The notes below the pieces were generated by a model. That model was not told the DNA's origin, did not search any database, and saw only the letters and a program-made list of their open reading frames with translations. Made by a program: the position numbers and the translations under genes. From assembly GCA_020736575.1 (NCBI GenBank), contig JAGPYM010000011.1, positions 992,001 to 1,056,000 on the forward strand: 64,000 nt of DNA, written 5' to 3'. Below, one piece after another: positions 11,165 through 24,268 of the stretch; the first letter of the stretch is position 1, and each line of letters starts with the position of its first letter. Origin of the DNA: Thelonectria olida. Its lineage: Eukaryota; Ascomycota; Sordariomycetes; Hypocreales; Nectriaceae.

Positions 11165-12780
11165 TCAAGCCTTACTACTGGTTGATTATTCTATTAAATA
11201 GTATTATATCTATTAAAACAAGACTTAGAAAATAGAAGTATTTATGTTAATTCTTAAAAGTTATTATAATTTATTAAATAGCTTAAATTGATAAATCTAG
11301 GGTTATTTAGTATAATCTATTAAGATTTAAGATTCTTAACTGCTCTTTTTATAGCAAACTTGACTCTAAGTAACTGCAATCGGGGCCCTCAATCGAAGTG
11401 CCGTGAAGTCTTTAGCCAAATATTATAACCTTAATAGCAAACAGTTTGTATCTCACATTAAGACATAGCGTTCTGGTAGAATGGAAACTTTCAGAAAGGG
11501 TTAAGGAAAGATATAGCTTCCTGTTTGAGAGTTGAAGCTTACTACCTATCGTGTTTATCCGAGGCCAGAGATTTAATAGCAAATGTGGCTCGGGCTGGCC
11601 GAGGAATAGCTGGCTATAATAGAAATTGGACGAGGATATTTCCAGAGGTGCAAGAAGGATGAGATAGAGGATTCCCATTATGCATCGTATGTATCAAAAC
11701 GCGAGACCCATCGATTATTGATATTTTCAAGAACTATGCCTAATAAAAGATTTGTAACGAACTATGATTTCTAATCTCCCATCACTTTCTGGTGTCCAAG
11801 TCGGCATGGTCATCTGAAGAGCAACTGTCTCCTTTATAAACCGTAACTTGAAGATATCAGCACTAATTAGGGATTCTCGAAGCATAAGTCACGATGACAC
11901 GCGAAACGTCGAGTATTGGGGATATGGATTATTATACCAGACGCACACTTTTTTTCACGCTGCGTTTTCCGGCAAGATGAGCCTTGCGAATCTTTCGGCT
12001 GCTGTCACTGACCGCGAGATCGAGGGAGCACCCGCCGCCACAGAGACAATGAGTCCGGCTCCCACTGCGCTGATTTCGGCGACGAGGCCATCGATCCGGG
12101 GCCGGAGGTCACGGAAGAAGTTGACGAGCGACCCATCATCCGACCTTCGAAGGTTAATCCAATGGTGTGCGCTGTTCGACTCAACTCTAGCGCCCGTTAC
12201 GGACGAGTCATCGCTCTTGCGGGCGGCCCCCGACAGCTACGACGCCACATGAGAGACGCTGCGATCACGGAAAGCTAGGGGGCAGGCTTGGGGATGCGCC
12301 CAACTTGACGACTTTAATATACGGCCCTCGGCTGAGCTTTGTGGATAGAGCTGTCATACCTTGTGATGGAGGCTTGTCCGGTGGGCAATATGTGTGTAGG
12401 GCTGTCTGTTCACCTGCCGCATCGCTTCTGCTCTGCGATGTGCCGAGAGATGATCTCAAAGATAGGACTCGGTTCTTCCCTCTTTACTCGTACATATGCC
12501 TGTCCGTACGCTCTTACTCAAGGACCTGCCTGGTTCATGTGGGAGTACGTCGACAGAAAGCATTCTCACGCGTCCCTCGTTCAAGTGCAAATCTCTAAGC
12601 CAATAGCTTAGGGTATCCAGAAACCGGAAAATGCTATGCTTGGCTGTCATCAATCATACAGAGGTTATCTATCCTTGCGTCACGTCACGGAAACTTGCCC
12701 TCTATCCTTGCCCATATCTCCACTGGCCTGTCCTACCCTTCCTTGCCTTCAAAGTTAGGTGCAGGAGCTGATCTGCGGCA
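11165..12780. other. AT-rich, gene-poor stretch
   Basis: From about 11165 to 11370 the sequence is dominated by A and T with many TA steps (TTAATA, TATTAAA), unlike the surrounding coding DNA and suggestive of repeat-induced point mutation. From 11950 to 12170 a minus-strand frame reads sensibly (SLVNFFRDLRPRIDGLVAEI) and may be a further gene relic, but no start, intron or domain could be assigned. No gene is called. Confidence 0.4.
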
Positions 12781-15700
12781 TCACGGCTGGGGCACAACAA
12801 TCACCTCTTCGCTTCGGAAATCTACATTGGATCTCTCCACCAACACTTCTCTCAGTGGAAGTAAGGACCAGAACCGTTTGGGGACTATTTCGAGCCGATT
12901 CCGCTGGATTTCGAGTTTCGTAACCGGGTTGTGCTTCTTGCGAGCCAAGAACTGAACCTTCTCACCGACCTTTCCGTTCCAGTACCTCTTATCATGTTCG
13001 ATCTGCCATGCCTCTCCTGGGCGATGCTTGGTGGTGGATGGATTTATGCCGACAAGGCTTGGAAGCATGAATGTCGAGAGCATCTTTGCTCCGCGCCACT
13101 CGCCCGCCGCCATCTGTCTGCATCTGTACGCCGGAGCCTCCAGGCATAGGTTTGTTGCGACGGCAAATGTCGCGGACCACTCCTTGTCCTTCAGCATTTG
13201 GCACCATTCATGATCCTCTTCGGGAGGAACTTTGACGCAGAATCGAGCGTCCGACTCGTAGGGCCACAGTATTGAGAACTCAAGTCCGTTCTTATCGAAT
13301 CCTGTGTCCTTCAAGCACACCAGAAGCCTACTAAACACGTCCTGCATGCACCTCAGCTGCGCCGACGTCAGCTGCTCCGACCATGTGGCAAATTGGTCTT
13401 TCGAGGCCATCGCCTCCATCGCCGCTGCCTGCAACTGCGGCCATCCATCCATCCTAAGGCTGTTGATGTAGGCCATTAGATCGTCGCGGAGAAGGACTCT
13501 CAGGGGAACTCTCCGGGCGACTCCGGTGCAAAGGCTCACTTGAAGTCCCCAAGGCTCCTCAAATTGGGAAAGCTTTCCCTCGTTGGTCCATCGGTCCAAG
13601 AAGGCTCTTTTCAGGGGCACACCAGGCTGTTTGACCTGGGTCCCACCCACCTGGGCCAGTACATTGTCTCCGAATTGCAACATTATGCTTCGCTCTGTGA
13701 ACATCCAGCGTGGTGCACTTGTGGCCAGTTCCGCAAGAAATGACTGAGAAGCTGTTCGGCTCGCCACAATACTTCGGGGGCACGCACGATTGCGCGTGAC
13801 TGAGCTGTGCGTCTCACTCACTGACGATACTGTTGCTTTCTGCGCCAGCTCTTGTGGAGTTTTTCGCGTTTGCTGTCCCTGCCGTTGTCCCGGCGCGTGT
13901 ATGGACCGTGGTGCGTCGGACACTGTAGTATTCGGCGCGTCAAGTCCAGCGCAGGTTTCAAGTCCGTCCCGATGCCCTCCACGACTCTTCTCCGTCATCA
14001 TGGGGATAGTCGAACCTATAGTGGTTGTTCCAACTACAATTCGATCCCGATAACTGAAAGCGTCCGAGTGAGACGCACCATTCTTGGATGCCTCTCCCCA
14101 GTGAAGCAGACGGTCTCCATTGGGCAGCCTCCGGTCTGACTTGATCATACCTCCTCTGATTACGAGACCAAGAATGTTCTTTTCTGAAGGTGCTTGTGGG
14201 TCCAAAATCAAGGCTCCAGGGCCCCAAGAATCTACAATCTCTTCGCAAGTGGCGCTGAGATAGAAGGTCTCAGCTCCGGCTGACCGAGTCTTGGGGGGCA
14301 TCCTGAAAACGAAGACCTTGCTGTCCACCATTTCTCCCAGGCAAGCAAGCTCACATCGCTCGGAGATGATGCAGGGCTCTTCTACTGAGCTTCCTTGAAC
14401 CACTATTTCGTGCAATGGCTCCGCTAGGTAATGCGGGTGCAGTACTCCAGTATGAGCCTGGGCGTAGAACACCAAACCCAGACATAAAAGCTGCACCGTC
14501 AGCGAGCACAGGTGCAGTTTTTGGTCAGTTGTCGACGGAGGGAAAAGGGTGGTTTCGAATAGTCCAGTAATAATGTAGAAGCTTACTGAGACGACCCGGG
14601 ACAGCCCGGTGTCGCTCAATCCCCCCTCCACAGTGCCTCGATCAACCGCGCCAATTTGGCAAGGAGGTCGAAGGAGATAGTATTCATGCGGACTGCTGAC
14701 ATGTTTCCAGCCGAGGCTTCATTTTCACTGGCTGTAAGCACTGTGAATTGATTGCAGCAGAATCCAGCCTTCTGGAGCGTGACCGCTGCATAGGTGAGTC
14801 CCTTGGTTGCTTCGTGGAGCTGTGATATCAACCTTGCTGAAACCTCATCAGGTGGTGCTGGCATGTCTAACTCGTCACTGAATATTATTGACGCCTTTTC
14901 GGCCGAAAAGCTGACCTTCCCGAAGTCATTAGATGACCACCCTCCTGGTGGAAACACACCAGCGAGCCCGCAAAACAGGGAAACCCTTCTCTGCATGTTA
15001 GCTCTACTGAAACGCTCCTGGGCTAGGTCGGAACCGGTGCTTTCATTTGACCCTGTCGAGTTGCCTTGCCGAAGTGTATGTGCGCAACAGGGTTGATGCA
15101 AGTCAACGTCGATATTATCCTTGGGGACTTGGATGTCGAGGTTGGCAGATATTATCCATGGATCGTTTTGAGCCTCAGACTGGAGACCCTCTATAATCTC
15201 AGCTGCGTTAAGACCTTCGTCCCTCAGGCTGGCAAGCCAACTGTACTCTCCCTGAGCCACCTTATCAAAATAGTCGCAGACGAGAACTCTGATGAGATTC
15301 GTATGACAGTCGGCCATAGCCTTCTGGAGCAGCGCCGGACCGTCGAGGCACCTGTCGAGAAGAATTTTGACTATTTCGTCGTGCCCTTTCTCAGCAGCCC
15401 ACCATAACGGCGTCTTTGCCTCGTGGTCCATTGATTCCGGATCGGCATCCCCTTTGTCGAGCAATAGCTTTACGACGGCCAGATGCCCGTTCTCTGCCGC
15501 CAGCGACAGCGATGTCCGACCGGATTTGTCTCTGGAATTCACCTCGACGTTATGGGCATCGAGCAGAAGTTCCACAATAATGGCGAGCCCGTCCTTTGCG
15601 GCCCTCGATAACCGAGTCCGGCCCCATTCATCTTGTTCGTCGTCGGGTTTGCTATCGCCGACTACCGGAACGGCGGGTGCCTCTGGGGGGGACACGGAAC

Positions 15701-17103
15701 GAGTGTGGTTCGGCAGAAGGAGATGATTCAACTCTGGTGCGATGGATAATTCTGCATTATCACGATTAAATCATGTTTCTAGTTATCGTAGTCTTGATGT
15801 GTAGGCTCTCTGACATACCTTCGTTGGAGAAGTTGAAGAGGTTAGGAAGGTCTCTCATCTGGCCAGACCCATTCCTTGAGTCCGGCAGTTTGGTGTTCGG
15901 GTCGCGTAGCTGGTCAAAGAAGGAGTGAGCCATTGCATTGATAGCAGGCAGCCTTTTCGTCGGAATGTACTCAATCAACCGAGCAATGAAGTCAATGGCA
16001 TTGGCATCTGCCTTGCGGAAGACCTTGACCCACGGATGAGGCTTGATTTGGGGGAACTTGTGTTCCACGTAGTTAGGATTCATTGCCCGGATTTGCTCCC
16101 GATTCGGCGTGCCCAGGATCTTGATGAGCTCGACAAGCTGATCGATGCCTGACTCGCCGGGGAAGAGGGGTTGTCCCAGCATCAGCTCGGCCATGACGCA
16201 CCCGCTGGACCAAACATCTGGAGCGGAAAATCAGCATCTAGCTAGCTCGGGCTGCGAAAGGGCTGGAAAGAACTCACCGATTTTATTGGTGTAGTTTGTT
16301 GCACCAAAGATTAGTTCTGGGGCGCGGTAGTAGCGCGAGCAAATGTAGGAGATGTTGGGTTCGTTCTCCACGAGGAATTTGGCGCTTCCAAAATCGCAAA
16401 GCTTGAGAATTCCGGTTATGGGGTCAACCAGGAGGTTCTGAGGCTTAATGTCTCTATGGCAGATGCCCTTGGAGTGGATGTATGCTAATGCTCTGAACAA
16501 CTGATAGATGTACAGCTTGACTTCGAGAAGGGGCATGGTTGTTTTATTCTTGGTGAAAAACCGCGACGCCCTGGATAGTGTCTCAGGAACGAATTCCAGG
16601 ACAAGGTTGAGATAGACCTCATCTTTCTGCAGTGGAAGTCAGCAGCCGGTCGCATGCGGCAACAAAACGGCACTTACACGCTCGTCGTTAGAGTAGTAGA
16701 AGGCTTTAAGTTGCACGATGTTGGGATGATGGACGGTGCGCATAATCTCGAGCTCGCGGTTCTACATCATGTCAGCCTAGAGACTTCCTCGGGAGGGGCT
16801 GTGAGCCGGCGCATACCTTGAATCTTTTATCTTGAAGCACCCGCTTGATGGCGGCATCTTCTCCCGACGGCGACAGCTTTGCTTGGAAGACTACGCCGAA
16901 GGAACCATTTCCAATTATCTTGGCTTGTGTGTATTGTAGGTCCGTCGTCTCGCCCGTGATACCATCTTGAGCCTTTTCGCGGATAACCTCTGCACAATAT
17001 ATTAGTGATCTTCGCCAGCGGCAGCAAGGAAGCAGGAAATGGGGAGAAGCCATTCACCTCCCATCCTGAGGCTGCTTGATGGATTGGGACGATGCGAAGA
17101 CAT
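12781..17103 (-). CDS. GSK3-type protein kinase fused to ankyrin repeats
   Basis: Seven exons (17058-17103, 16817-16989, 16678-16761, 16278-16626, 15819-16217, 14632-15751, 12781-14581) give 3972 nt, 1,323 aa. Residues ~35-330 are a GSK3/shaggy kinase: GNGSFG loop at 42-47, AIK Lys64, HRDIKPQN at 158-165, DFG at 179-181, and the activation Tyr in [12 protein letters not shown] at about 195, so it looks catalytically competent. The canonical intron 15752-15818 joins LFNFSNE to [14 protein letters not shown], the normal C-lobe tail of GSK3; that same open exon then runs straight into about three ankyrin repeats (residues ~385-495, e.g. [22 protein letters not shown]). A region with [15 protein letters not shown] and one hydrophobic segment ([19 protein letters not shown]) follows after a 50-nt intron at 14582-14631. 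The last intron is the least certain; without it the protein stops at 14616. Confidence 0.8.
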
Positions 17104-18619
17104 TGTGATGTATTAGTGCCGGGGAAGGCGCGCGATATGTTCGAGAGGAGGGTTGATCATCGAGAGGATCCGGGTGCCGGTCGGTGGGCAACAGGTTGTT
17201 GGGAAATAATCAGGGTCGCGATGACGCTGTTCTATGGACTAGAGATTGTGCCTTGATCGACGTGCGAAGGGAGCTTGAGGCGTCGAGAATGCCGTCTGCT
17301 CTAGAGTTCCTCACGAGACCGGTGCCCTCGTGACCTCGGCGGTCTCTTCGTCAGGGCGCGGGTGGCCAAGGGTCATAGAAGCCTTGTCGACGTGCGGCGG
17401 AGAAGTCTTGGCGCACGTATATGGATGACGGCAGGATATGGGAGAGAGAAGAGGGTGAGGGATAAGTAACACAGCGTCTGGCTGCAACATGAGGAGGAAC
17501 CCCCGCATCCCGTTTATTAATAAGCCAACCTCCCCCATGATTTCGGGAACAGTGGCTATGCTCACCCTTGAAGATCGCTTTCCGACCACTGATAACCCCA
17601 ATCATATCTCGTATTATGGTTATGCAACAGCGTTAAATCAAGGTTCTTCGCAAAGAATTAAAGAAGATGGTGCCTAATATTATGATCATCTGCCGATCGT
17701 CGTCTTTCGACAACCAAACCCTTCACCCAAAATGTCAAGAGGCTAAAATGCCCAATAGCAGTTGGCCCTTGGCCTTCAGACTCTTGGCCCTCTGAGCCAG
17801 GTAGGTGGCGTACGGTTTTTTGGGGCGCCTTGCAATCTGGGTCTTCGTATGAACCGGACTGTGCCCCTTCCCCTCCTTGTGACCGCCACATGACGTTGTC
17901 GTTTGGTTTGACTTTGCGGCAACTCTTGACAATGGCAAGGGAAATCTAATGTCGTGTTTTATTTGGATATGAGATAGGCGACCACCGTGGTGCCAGAGCG
18001 AGAAATGTCTCGGAACAGTGAAGTAAAACGATACGGTTAGGCTTGTCAGCCGAAGCGTGTTTGTGCATGTTCCCGATGAAATAGCAATAGCCGGTCGTCC
18101 TAGCTAAAGCTCCGGATCGGTGTGTTCGGTGATGGGATGGAGAAGTGACGATATTTCGGTACCAATTCCCTGTTGGATTCCTTGTCAACAAAGCCAAGTG
18201 CATTGATAAGAGGAACAATAGCGTTGTATCTATGCTCTGCAAGAATGTCTGATTGCTATGAGCTGTTCATGTCCCCCAGGAAGATGCCAGGTTCGATCTC
18301 TGAGGCGGGAGGGTTGGAGTTCATCAGCTTGAGCCGTTCATGGCAAGTCATCTCGGGCTTGGAAGAGGTGACGGCCAGGCCAGGTGCTGGAGAGAGTGTT
18401 TTCCAAATGCGGAAAGTAAGATGGTTCGTGAAGACACTATTTGTGGTGGTTGTAGGATAACGACAACGAAATCTGCTGGAGACGGATATGCGCTGTATTC
18501 ATCAAGCTGATTGTATTACTTGAGTCTTGAGCTGTCGGAGTGCAATAGTATTTACCCATCATCCTATCCCATTAGGCCATGCTATTTACCAGCTTGTGCC
18601 CATATAGCTCCTACTATTT
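17104..18619. other. Intergenic region
   Basis: About 1.5 kb between the kinase-ankyrin start and the Clr5 gene stop. It should contain the kinase gene promoter. No gene with recognisable features; short overlapping minus frames near 17658-17938 were not called. Confidence 0.4.
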
Positions 18620-21390
18620 CTAGCCGCCCTCCACTTCCGGATACTCAACATGTTCCCACAACTCAAGTAGGCTAAACTGCTCTAGAAACGATGCCCTTTC
18701 ATAAACATCCATGTTCATGAAGTGCTCTACGCAAACATCCTGGGCGGCGGGGCGGAGAAAGTGGTCGGTCTCATAGAACCACCCGCATGACGAATATTCC
18801 TGTAGCATCCCACCTTGGACTAAGGGGGTCGAGAAGCCCATAGAGTTTCCTTCCAGCCAAGTCTTGAGGTCCGCCATTGAGAAGTTCTCCGAGATCCAAG
18901 AGTCCTCTTCTCTCACCCTCCGGTATGTAAGCAGCTCTGCCTGGATTGTGGCCCATAGAAGGCCGAACTGTGGACCCCTGCATGGTAACTTGAGCCAAAA
19001 GCTATGGATACCATTAATTCTATTTTCAAGCTCACATGAGGACTCATCAGAGACCATTTCGGGTCCCAATTTGGAAACCCTGTTTTCTGGATAGTTGAAT
19101 GCGGCCCAATCCTGATCAGTCTCAGCATGGATCAAGACTTGAAGAAAACAGACCCAGCCGGTTTGGCAATCTTTAGTCCACTTTTCTATGACATCGGTTG
19201 GAACAGCCTGCATGAGCTCGAGGGGGGTCATTGGCGCGTGATGGCATTTGCCTGGCTCCGTAGCCCTCAAAATCTCTTCAACAGAGACATTTGCTTCGAC
19301 TGAAACATCAGAACCCATGGCAAGGAGACAGGTCACTACGGCAAGCGCCCCAAACAATGTTTCTCCTGGCGTTCCCGAACACGCTAGGTAAAATGCCACG
19401 ACAACAAGAGTGTGCAGTGGACCGAGCTTGAGCTCGAGACCACACTCAGTGCAGCGGCGTAGGAAGAGTCCGCTCTGAGTGTTAATGTTGGGGGATGCTG
19501 GCGATCCAAAGATGGTAATGATGCTATGGCAAACCGCTTGCACAGCCGTGTGGCAAAAGGGATGCTTCCATTTTGAAGGGATTCGGGCAGTGCCCCGCTT
19601 GAATAGCTCGCGGACTGTTGGGGTGTCTGCATCCCATCTGCCACAAATATCCTTTTCTTCTCCAGGAAATCGATGGGGAGAACGAAACCCATAGCTTACA
19701 TCTTCAGGGTGGACACTCGTGTGGGAGCGAAGAATGGATACCATCAATGCATCGAGGATTGTGTGTCCGAGACTGTCAACATTATGGTGAAAGGCGTAAG
19801 TTGGACCAAGTGTGTCGGACAACGTTGTAAGAGGCATGCAGCACGTGTGCCCCCCGTCCAGATATGATGCTGCGAGGTGGAAAGGGTGGATAGCTTCGAG
19901 TCCTTCTGGTGCTTGTTCCCTGTTGTCGAAATAGAGATCCCACAGAAGTTCGTCGTTCCCTGCAATTATTGCTTGTCTCCAGGCATCCAATAGAAGGATC
20001 GTTGGATCTCTTTCCAAAGATTGGACTATGACATCTTTGTCGATTGGCAGATCACACTGCTGCGTACTCGTGAAGTCGTTGGTCTTGATAGATTGATGTA
20101 AGAATTCCACAAAGGAGCCTGATGACGAGCCCGCATTGTCAGAACTCTGTGGAGAGGCTGAGTTGACTGAATCGGCCTGGGTATAGCGGATGGGCGGCAC
20201 ATGGATTGACCACCTGCAAAGCTGCGTAGGTGCGGAGGAAATGGCCAAACCATGGGAAGACTCAGGGGATGAGGGGCTCGAAGGGAAATTCAGAAGGATT
20301 GATGGTGTCCAGGGGTTGGTTGTATTCATCATTTGAGGTGTCAAGGCGGATGATGGTTGAGCTGGGCTCATAACTGGCAGCTCTTGACCCCAGTACTTTG
20401 CCATAAGAAAGCCGTGCATGTAAAAATCGTGCAAGTAGTCGACCAGTATGCTTGGATGGGTTAGTTATCATGTAAGCTAGATGGCGACTTCCGTAGGAGC
20501 TAGAGGTGGGATGCGGAGCAAGTGTATTGAAGAAACAAATTTCATCATGGACATACCTGCGTTGGTCTTCACACATGCGAACAAGAAGCTCCTTGTATCG
20601 TCCTTGGAGGAAGAGGCTCGCATTCTGCTCCCTGTTTTTTTGATACACCAGCTCCATGTTTGGCGAGGGACCAGCTGCCTCTCGACCTGGGGTCAAGGCT
20701 TCGGGACTCTGGATATTCAAGTACTCCGGAGTTGCCCCAAGGGGCCCAAAGGGGGACGGTTCGTTGGGGTTCTGGTGGAGGGAGGAAACAAAGGCTTTGT
20801 ATGGGAGGTTCCACGATGACAGCCTAATTCACGGTTAGCGACGTCTTCTCGGCTTCTATTGGGACCGGCGATCATCACAACTTACAACCCTGGTGCAATA
20901 GCTTCAACTGGTCGAGGGACCATTCCCTTCAAATGCCTTTTCAGTTGATTGGGTGCGTATTCCTTACTACATCCACCTTGCTGGATGCTAACCTGGGATG
21001 TGCTCGTCCCAGGGCGCTTGCGTCTACCGAGGGCGCTCGAAATGTTGTCCTTCACCTCAGTCGTGACTCGATTAATTACTTTCCACTCTCGGAAGTGGTG
21101 TGGATATTCTGAAACACTAGAGGAAGGAATTAGACATACCAGGAGGTTGGTTTGCTTGGAACAGAGAATCAAGGGACGGAAATTACGTACGCAGCATGGA
21201 AGGAGTAGTGAGTTCTCATGAACTGGGCGATCTGTTCAAGGGTTGCCGCCTTCCGTCCTCCACTGCCATAATTGCCCGTATAGAGCTCGACGATGACTGG
21301 CTTCAGGCATTCCCATCGGTCTTTGTGACCAATGAGAAGAAATTTGTCCTCGTCGGATTGTGGAAATAACTTCCGTGGGATGCGGTCCAT
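18620..21390 (-). CDS. Clr5-domain protein
   Basis: Four exons (21191-21390, 20886-21116, 20557-20823, 18620-20450) give 842 aa with an intact frame. The N-terminus carries a Clr5 domain (residues ~20-85): WECLKPVIVELYTGNYGSGGRKAATLEQIAQFMRTHYSFHAA, continued after the first intron by SEYPHHFREW, and then a basic stretch NISSALGRRKRPG. Clr5 domains occur at the N-terminus of many fungal proteins, often with ankyrin or TPR regions, and are presumed to act in DNA or chromatin binding; function is not established. The remaining 700 residues contain no motif I recognise. The ATG at 21390 is used because the longer frame begins with GTG. Confidence 0.8.
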
Positions 21391-24268
21391 GATTGAGTTT
21401 CGAGGCACAGGCAGATATCAGATGAAGGCGAGCGTTGAATGCTGGTGAAAAAGATGAACTAATTAGGATGGAAAATCAGAGGAGGAATCAATGCTTTGTA
21501 TTTGAGAGCAATGCTGCCTTAGGCCTACATCCGAGCACCTCAGTTGCCTTGCCTTACACATCTTCTTGTCCTATGATACATGCAAACCATTCCGCACGAG
21601 CATCAGGGCGTCAGGGAGACGAGGCGACAACCACAACAAGTTCTATGTGGAGCCAAACAAAACATCGCAGTCCAATGAGGACCTTGAAGCGCGGCAATCT
21701 CTGCAACTAACGGTTACACGCCGGATTGCACGGCCCTTTGGTGGCATACATGAACGAGAAGACCGCCTCAGGGCAGTGGAAGAAAACGTCAGGAACCAAT
21801 CAAGGCCCTAGAATACTGCATTGTATGCAACATGCGCCCTTGCTGACGCCAAGCCACGGGAGAGGGTGGGGAGCTCGCCAGGTCTCGACTCTTTGAACCT
21901 CCTCAACATAGTACTGACACGACAGCCTCAGTGGAGCCTAACAAAACGTCAGAAGCCAATCAGTGCGGTTTACAAATCATCACTGACGAATCAATGCCGG
22001 AGCTATAGGTAGGTACCGACGGTTCTAATCGTACCTGTTCCGTGCCGGATGTTGAGAACATGGATGAATCGGCAGCTAACGAGCCAGGGTTAGGGAATGA
22101 GGCCAAGTAATAACTAGTCAAAGGCTCCTAGATCTGCAGACAAACCGTCGCTGGCCAATCAGTAGTTCAGAACGCAGAGAAGCAATGATCGAACGTACTC
22201 TTGAGTCCTTGAAACTTTCTCATTGAGCTGATCCAGGTGGCTTCTAGATGTCGGATGATGGCTTTGGGTTATGGGTGCCTACGCGGTTTGTCCTCATCGC
22301 CCAAGTCCCTCCAAGGCTTGTCCTGGGAAGTGAGGCAAAGAGACCAAGTTCGTTCTCAGGGGCTGCATTTCTTACCCTTTGGAAGGCGTAGATAAAAGCC
22401 TGGCGTTCACCCGCGTAATCCAACATGTAAGTATTACTCTCTCCAATGTCTCCCCAAGTCACCAAGAACTTTTTATAACCTGGTTATTGCTCGTCTACCA
22501 TCCTAGAGGCCCTCGAATATTTCATTATTACAATGCCGAACGCGTACGTTTCATAATTCTGACGTGCTCATAGTTGACTTGAGGGATGCGCAGCTAATCA
22601 ACGAGCAGTGTCAAACCTAAGACCCGGAGTACTGTTGCTAGAAGCGGCTCTCTAGAGTGTCCATCAATCGAGGAGAACGAGAGTTCCCTAGATATGTCAG
22701 CTTCCCGTGTGAGAGAATCCGACATCAGTGAGGAGCAGAGGAAGAAGGAGCAAGATGAAGCTTTGCTGGGCATCGGATCACAATTTTAACATGTTGGGTT
22801 CCACCTTTCTTCCTCTCTTGTGAGGCCGGGACTGATAGAGTTGACGGTTAGATTTATTGCCCTAGCCCTCGGAATTGTCGCTCTTATGAGTCCGTCTCTT
22901 AATGTACTCCTTGTTCATGAAACAGTATTTGTCGGTAGCGCTCTGTGAGGGTCAATATTGTCTAAGTCTGGGACGTGGATAGCTTCTTGGATGACGTCGA
23001 TACACCACTTAGTATAGAACAGCACACAATCTTAGCTCAAGCGACAGTATTCATAACCGTTCCAGGTTCCTTTGGAGAGATAAGGGGTACTAGTTGCGTC
23101 TTCAAGACTCCTCGCGTAACAATGCTGTTGACGTGTGGTTGGTAGAGACGTAGATGCTTCAAGATGGCAAAGGCATTAATTATGATACATATAGTAGGTT
23201 TCGTGAGGTGCCAAGGAGCCAGCATGAGAAGGAGTACGTCCAAGGCTGCTAATATATCCATCTAGATTTAAGTTTCTAGCTGTTAAATAGCTAGAATAGC
23301 TCAATATTTAGTAACTGTAGAAGTATTAGGTTTTGGAAATGCTAGAAATATAAGACAAATATCATTCTTAGTCTTTATAATTTTAGCACCATGGCGGGAA
23401 AATATGTGAGCCAAGGTGTAAAGGAAAGATGCGATATGCGCCCTGTACGCCGCATCCGTCAATTTGGCCGCTGTTGAGAGCAGCTCCTCTCCCGCGGAGT
23501 TACCTAGGTTAGCACCCCAGACATCCATCCGTACGACCTTAGGTACGTCTTGACTTCGTTAACGACCTCGCCCTGAGTGTCAATGCCAAAATGTTTAGTA
23601 ATCCTGTTAAAACTCGGATCCCATTCCGTAAAAAACAGTTGAAGTCTCCGGGGATATTATCATATGGTTAAATTAGTAGATCCATAGTAGATGAGAGAAC
23701 CCTCAAGATCGGGCTCCAATTGCGGCCCAACCCGTGCGGTTGCACTCTGGAAGCCCAGTAGCGTCTCCGAGCCACTGCCCTAGTTAGGCCGCAAATGATC
23801 GGTGAAGAATATCGATTCCAGAATAACCTCTCGCTCCTGTGCCGGAGCCCTTTTGATTTCCATCAGAAGAGACTTCGATCCTATCCTCCAAGCACAAGGC
23901 GTATTCACGCGCGAGTGGCCGTCTCTTCTCGTCGCATTCGCGGTACTGGAATTCTTGGTTAGATGTGGTATAATTAGTGTATGGCACCATCCGAGAGCAT
24001 CTTACTAGTTATTTGTTAGTCAAGCACTCGGCTCTGATGTGTAGTCTATGTTAGTACTTTTCGGAACTCTTGTGACCAAGAGGGTCTAGCAAAGAGCCTG
24101 ATGAGATTCGCTTGACTGCCTGGGAAGAAGAGCTTCTGGTGCACTCAGAATAGGTGCTCATCCTGAGTAGCTATCAGAACCAGAAATAGCTCGAATTGAT
24201 TGATGGCGAAAGGGTGACTGGGGACGGATCATCACAACCTGCGACGCTGCTCGCCTGTGCGTCTGCAT
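21391..24268. other. Gene-poor region with possible relics
   Basis: No intact gene seen. Two similar ~30-base stretches occur at about 21645 and 21927 (AGCC.AACAAAACATC/GTC followed by a GC.AATCA/GA-like run). On the minus strand, 23301-23528 reads MDVWGANLGNSAGEELLS..., vaguely like the N-terminal segment RF.VW..N.GA found in some fungal C2H2 proteins, but it is interrupted on both sides. The sequence looks like old, decaying accessory DNA. Confidence 0.35.

Noticed and set aside
23301..23528. Possible gene fragment MDVWGANLG...
   Set aside because: Weak resemblance to an N-terminal segment of fungal C2H2 proteins, but interrupted on both sides; not strong enough to list as a pseudogene.
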